From positions 1 through 7,203 of the forward strand of contig JAFTBD010000014.1 of assembly GCA_017455385.1 (NCBI GenBank): 7,203 nucleotides of DNA. Reading direction: 5' to 3'. This document shows positions 4,818 to 7,203 of this stretch, piece after piece. The notes under the pieces were generated by a model. The model worked only from the letters and a program-made list of their open reading frames with translations, did not search any database and was not told the DNA's origin. Position 1 is the stretch's first letter. Each line of letters opens with the position of its first letter. This DNA comes from Clostridia bacterium. Lineage in GTDB: Bacteria > Bacillota > Clostridia > Christensenellales > CAG-1252. The translations under genes were made by a program, and so were the position numbers.

Positions 4818-5549
4818 ATGATAAGCAATTACGACATCCGCTCCAAGGCTCGCGACACATTGGAGCACAGTTTGTTCGGCAGCACTTGGATCACGCTCGT
4901 TATCATCACCGTGATATTCGGGGTGATCGTGGGGCTCCCCGGGAGTATCGGCGAGTTGATCTCGGGCAGGAATATCGCCCTTATCGCCAGCGTCGGCACG
5001 ATCTTTTTCGTTTTGTCCATCTTGATAGAGGGTCCGATGGAATACGGCATCGCGCGCATTTTCTTGGGCGTCGTGCGCAAAACGAAGAAGGCGGACATCA
5101 AAGATCTGTTCATCGGCTACAGCGAGGCGCTGACCGAGAGCGTCGTTTTGGGACTTTTGCGTACGGTCTTCATCGCGCTGTGGAGCTTGCTCCTCATCAT
5201 CCCCGGCATCATCAAGGCGTACGCCTATTCGATGGCTTTTTACATTCAGCAGGATTCCGACAATAAAGATTGGCGCTATTGCCTCGACCGCAGTCAGGAG
5301 ATGATGAGAGGACATAAAGGGAAATTGTTCCTTTTGGACCTCAGCTTTATCGGTTGGTACATCGTGGGCGCGCTCTGCTTCGGCGTCGGTATCCTGTGGG
5401 TATCGGTGTATCACTCCGTCGCGCATGCGCATTTCTATGAGGAACTGAGAGGTCCGCAGCCGGTCGTGACGAACGCCGAAAGCACGGATCCTTTCCAAAT
5501 GAGTGCGGAGGGCGAGAACGGCGCCTCCGACGGCGACGAGAAAGAATAA
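4818..5549 (+). CDS. DUF975 family integral membrane protein
   Basis: The protein has 243 residues and unknown function, with four or more membrane segments (about 23-45, 52-72, 108-130, 172-196). The family features I recognise are the N-terminal R-x-x-A-x-x-x-L helix (RSKARDTLEHSLFG), the LWSLLLIIPGIIKAYAYSM block (121-139), the S-x-x-M-M-x-G-x-K-G-K-L-F stretch (159-171) leading into LSFIGW (175-180), and the closing HAHFYEEL (203-210). An acidic, probably unstructured tail (211-243) follows. A perfect AAGGAGG (4806-4812), five bases before the ATG, fixes the start at 4818; an in-frame GTG at 4779 lies in the leader hairpin and has no ribosome site. Its stop is three bases from the pdp start, so the two genes are almost certainly co-transcribed, though no functional link is known. 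Confidence 0.87.
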   Translation: MISNYDIRSKARDTLEHSLFGSTWITLVIITVIFGVIVGLPGSIGELISGRNIALIASVGTIFFVLSILIEGPMEYGIARIFLGVVRKTKKADIKDLFIGYSEALTESVVLGLLRTVFIALWSLLLIIPGIIKAYAYSMAFYIQQDSDNKDWRYCLDRSQEMMRGHKGKLFLLDLSFIGWYIVGALCFGVGILWVSVYHSVAHAHFYEELRGPQPVVTNAESTDPFQMSAEGENGASDGDEKE

Positions 5550-5552
5550 GAG

Positions 5553-6818
5553 ATGATCGCGGACGTTATCGAGAAAGTCCTCGCGGGGGCAGACCTCGAC
5601 AGGGCGGAACTGAAAGAAACGGTGGAGGGCTACCTCTCCGGCGTCGTCTCTCGGGAAGAGATGACGTCGTTTCTCCGTGCGGTATGCGCGAAAGGGCTCT
5701 CCGAACAGGCGACGATATGGCTGACGCAAGTGATGCTCGAGTCGGGCGACCGCCTGACCTTCACTCCGCGCGGCTATCCTTATGCGGATAAACACAGCAC
5801 GGGCGGTCTCGCGGACAGCACCACCCTCATCGTCGCGCCCGTCGTGGCGTCCACGGGCATTCCCTTTCTCAAAATGAGCGGCAGGAAACTCGGGCACACG
5901 GGCGGCACCATCGACAAACTGGAACTTTTCAAAGGGCTCCGCACCGAGATGACCATCGCAGAAGCGGAAGCTATCGTGGAGAAAACGGGCGTCGCGGTCA
6001 TCGCACAGTCAAAGGAGCTCGTGCCCGCCGACAAGGCGATGTATAAGCTCCGCGACGAGACGAATACCGTGAAGAGCCTGCCTCTCATCGCGTCGTCGGT
6101 GATCTCCAAGAAGCTCGCGAGCGGAGCGGACGTATTCGCCCTCGACGTCAAGACGGGGAGCGGCGCTTTCATGGAGACGGTGGAGGACAGCATTCGCCTC
6201 GCCGAACTCATGGTGAAGATCCTCGTTTCCTCGGGAAAGAAGGCGGCGGCTGTCATCAGCGATATGGATTCGCCCCTCGGCGACTACGTAGGCGGCGTCC
6301 TCGAAGTGTCGGACGCCCTTGACGTGTTGGATGGCAAGGAGAGCAGACTGTATGAGCTCTCGATGGTGCTCGCATCGCGGATCATCGCCCTTGCGAAGGG
6401 TATCTCCGTCGAGGCGGCGGAAGGAGAAGCGCGAGACGCGGTGAAGAGCGGACGCGCGAAAACGAAACTAATGGAGATGGTCTCCGCGCAGGGCGGAGAA
6501 TTGTCGCTTTTTGACGGAAATATCCGCGCAAAATACAGAAGTTCGCCCCTCGCCGAGATCCGTGCGGAACGGGGCGGCTATCTCTCGCATATCGACTGCG
6601 TGACGCTCGGCTTCGCCGCGCGCGACGCGGAGAAACAGGGCGGATACGGCATATACGCCCCGCGAAAAGTCGGCGACCACGTGCGGGACGGGAATATTCT
6701 TTTCGCGCTCTACGGCATAGAGCCTCCGTCGGAAGACGTCATCGCCCGCCTTCGCGGCTGTATGGTCTTCTCGGACGTCCCCGTTGAGGCGCCGCCGCTG
6801 GTGCATAAAATCGTTTGA
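5553..6818 (+). CDS. pdp: Pyrimidine-nucleoside phosphorylase / thymidine phosphorylase
   Basis: This cytosolic enzyme splits uridine, deoxyuridine or thymidine with phosphate into the base and (deoxy)ribose 1-phosphate, in pyrimidine salvage. At 421 residues it is slightly shorter than the usual 430-440. The N-terminal helical domain (about 1-65) is followed by KHSTGG (80-85), the family signature SGRKLGHTGGTIDKLE (109-124), the base-binding R167, S182 and K186, and DVKTGSGAFM (198-207). The C-terminal PYNP-type domain is about residues 330-421. All expected ligand residues are seen. The segment after KHSTGG reads LADS where VGDK or VGDT is commoner, so uridine versus thymidine preference cannot be set from the sequence. 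The start at 5553 follows the DUF975 stop by three bases and has only a weak ribosome site, suggesting translational coupling. No terminator follows; a large inverted-repeat structure does. Confidence 0.94.
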   Translation: MIADVIEKVLAGADLDRAELKETVEGYLSGVVSREEMTSFLRAVCAKGLSEQATIWLTQVMLESGDRLTFTPRGYPYADKHSTGGLADSTTLIVAPVVASTGIPFLKMSGRKLGHTGGTIDKLELFKGLRTEMTIAEAEAIVEKTGVAVIAQSKELVPADKAMYKLRDETNTVKSLPLIASSVISKKLASGADVFALDVKTGSGAFMETVEDSIRLAELMVKILVSSGKKAAAVISDMDSPLGDYVGGVLEVSDALDVLDGKESRLYELSMVLASRIIALAKGISVEAAEGEARDAVKSGRAKTKLMEMVSAQGGELSLFDGNIRAKYRSSPLAEIRAERGGYLSHIDCVTLGFAARDAEKQGGYGIYAPRKVGDHVRDGNILFALYGIEPPSEDVIARLRGCMVFSDVPVEAPPLVHKIV

Positions 6819-6825
6819 ACGCGAG

Positions 6826-6949
6826 ATGACAGCGTATAGCGGCGCATATGCTGCGCTACTTCCTGCGTCATCGGGCATCACGTACAAAGAGTACGCTCAG
6901 ACCCGCCTCCTCGGAGAGCGCTTGCCTCTGCACCACTCTCCGCTGTCAT
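6826..6949. repeat. 124-base structured sequence closed by a 9-bp inverted repeat
   Basis: ATGACAGCG (6826-6834) and CGCTGTCAT (6941-6949) are perfect inverted repeats enclosing further stems: GCGCA-TATGC-TGCGC in the left part, CGTAC-AAAGA-GTACG near 6881-6895, and GGAGAG/CTCTCC toward the right end. It begins eight bases after the pdp stop and ends 23 bases before element copy 3. It has no T-tract and no credible coding frame. It may be a different intergenic repeat or a 3' mRNA structure. Only one copy lies in the window, so repeat status is a guess. Confidence 0.5.
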
Positions 6950-6972
6950 TCAGGTATTCCTATATAGAAAAG

Positions 6973-7203
6973 CGGTTGAGATCCCTCGACACGTTTTGCT
7001 TACGCAGTGAATTGCACTTCGTGCATGAATTGACCGCAGTTGCGGTCGTGAATTCTCGAGCAGAGCGCTCCGTGAATCGACGGCAGAGCCGTCATTGCGG
7101 ATAAATATATCCATAATGCACGCTAAGCGTGCAATTCATGCGCCGAAGGCGCAATTCATGGCGAAAACCAATTCATGACCGTTAGGTCAATTCATCCCTA
7201 TTC
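6973..7203 (-). repeat. Multi-hairpin repeat element, copy 3 (inverted, may run past the window)
   Basis: The reverse complement of this segment matches 3354-3584 at 228 of 231 positions without a gap. Its inner end (CGGTTGAGATCCCTCGAC at 6973-6990) marks the same boundary as the inner end of copy 2; beyond it the two flanks are unrelated. The differences are informative. The central stem is complete here (GGATA/TATCC) where copy 2 has a C mismatch, and the last TGCAC-GAA-GTGCA hairpin has five pairs against four in copy 2. The other end coincides with the window edge, so its true limit is unseen. Confidence 0.95.

Noticed and set aside
4737..5897. A minus-strand open frame of 386 codons spanning DUF975 and the start of pdp.
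   Set aside because: It crosses two well-supported plus-strand genes and a promoter, and its composition is typical of an antisense frame.
6784..7104. A plus-strand open frame of 106 codons after pdp.
   Set aside because: It overlaps the end of pdp and runs through the hairpin repeat; it has no ribosome site or recognisable domain.

Overview
The window looks like a piece of a GC-rich, low-redundancy bacterial chromosome, most likely an uncultured gut-type Clostridia (Bacillota). This is inferred from the gene families: a clostridial-type HflX with a long N-terminal domain, a DUF975 membrane protein, a DUF378 protein and a pyrimidine-nucleoside phosphorylase. Strong AAGGAG/AGGAGG Shine-Dalgarno sites and sigma-A-like promoters agree with it. 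No plasmid, phage or transposase gene is visible.

Layout. On the minus strand, 1-170 is the start of a small DUF378 membrane protein cut by the window edge, and 242-949 is a lipoprotein of unknown function. Positions 950-1281 hold a diverged copy of a multi-hairpin repeat and a promoter. On the plus strand follow hflX (1282-2846, broken by a one-base deletion just after its Walker A motif) and dut (2843-3274, overlapping hflX by ATGA), closed by a strong terminator. A spacer at 3301-3638 holds heptamer repeats, a second repeat copy and a small tract of a different hairpin repeat. A minus-strand PAP2 phosphatase (3639-4643) is divergent from a plus-strand pair, DUF975 protein (4818-5549) and pyrimidine-nucleoside phosphorylase (5553-6818). 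The window ends with a 124-base inverted-repeat structure and a third, inverted repeat copy (6973-7203).

How the genes relate. hflX-dut pairs a ribosome-rescue GTPase with nucleotide-pool sanitation. The DUF975-phosphorylase pair probably forms one transcript, with pyrimidine salvage as the only clear biochemical role. PAP2 and DUF975 each have their own promoter in the 174-base divergent gap. No functional link between the two blocks can be shown.

The main novelty is the repeat element: about 230 bp made of roughly ten small hairpins joined by a fixed 7-base linker, ATGAATT in the left half and its reverse complement AATTCAT/C in the right half. It occurs three times. Two copies are nearly identical (3 differences in 231 bases, no gaps) and inverted. 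The third is diverged but keeps the hairpins, with one compensatory pair change, and carries its central module flipped. I do not recognise it as a named RNA or mobile-element family.
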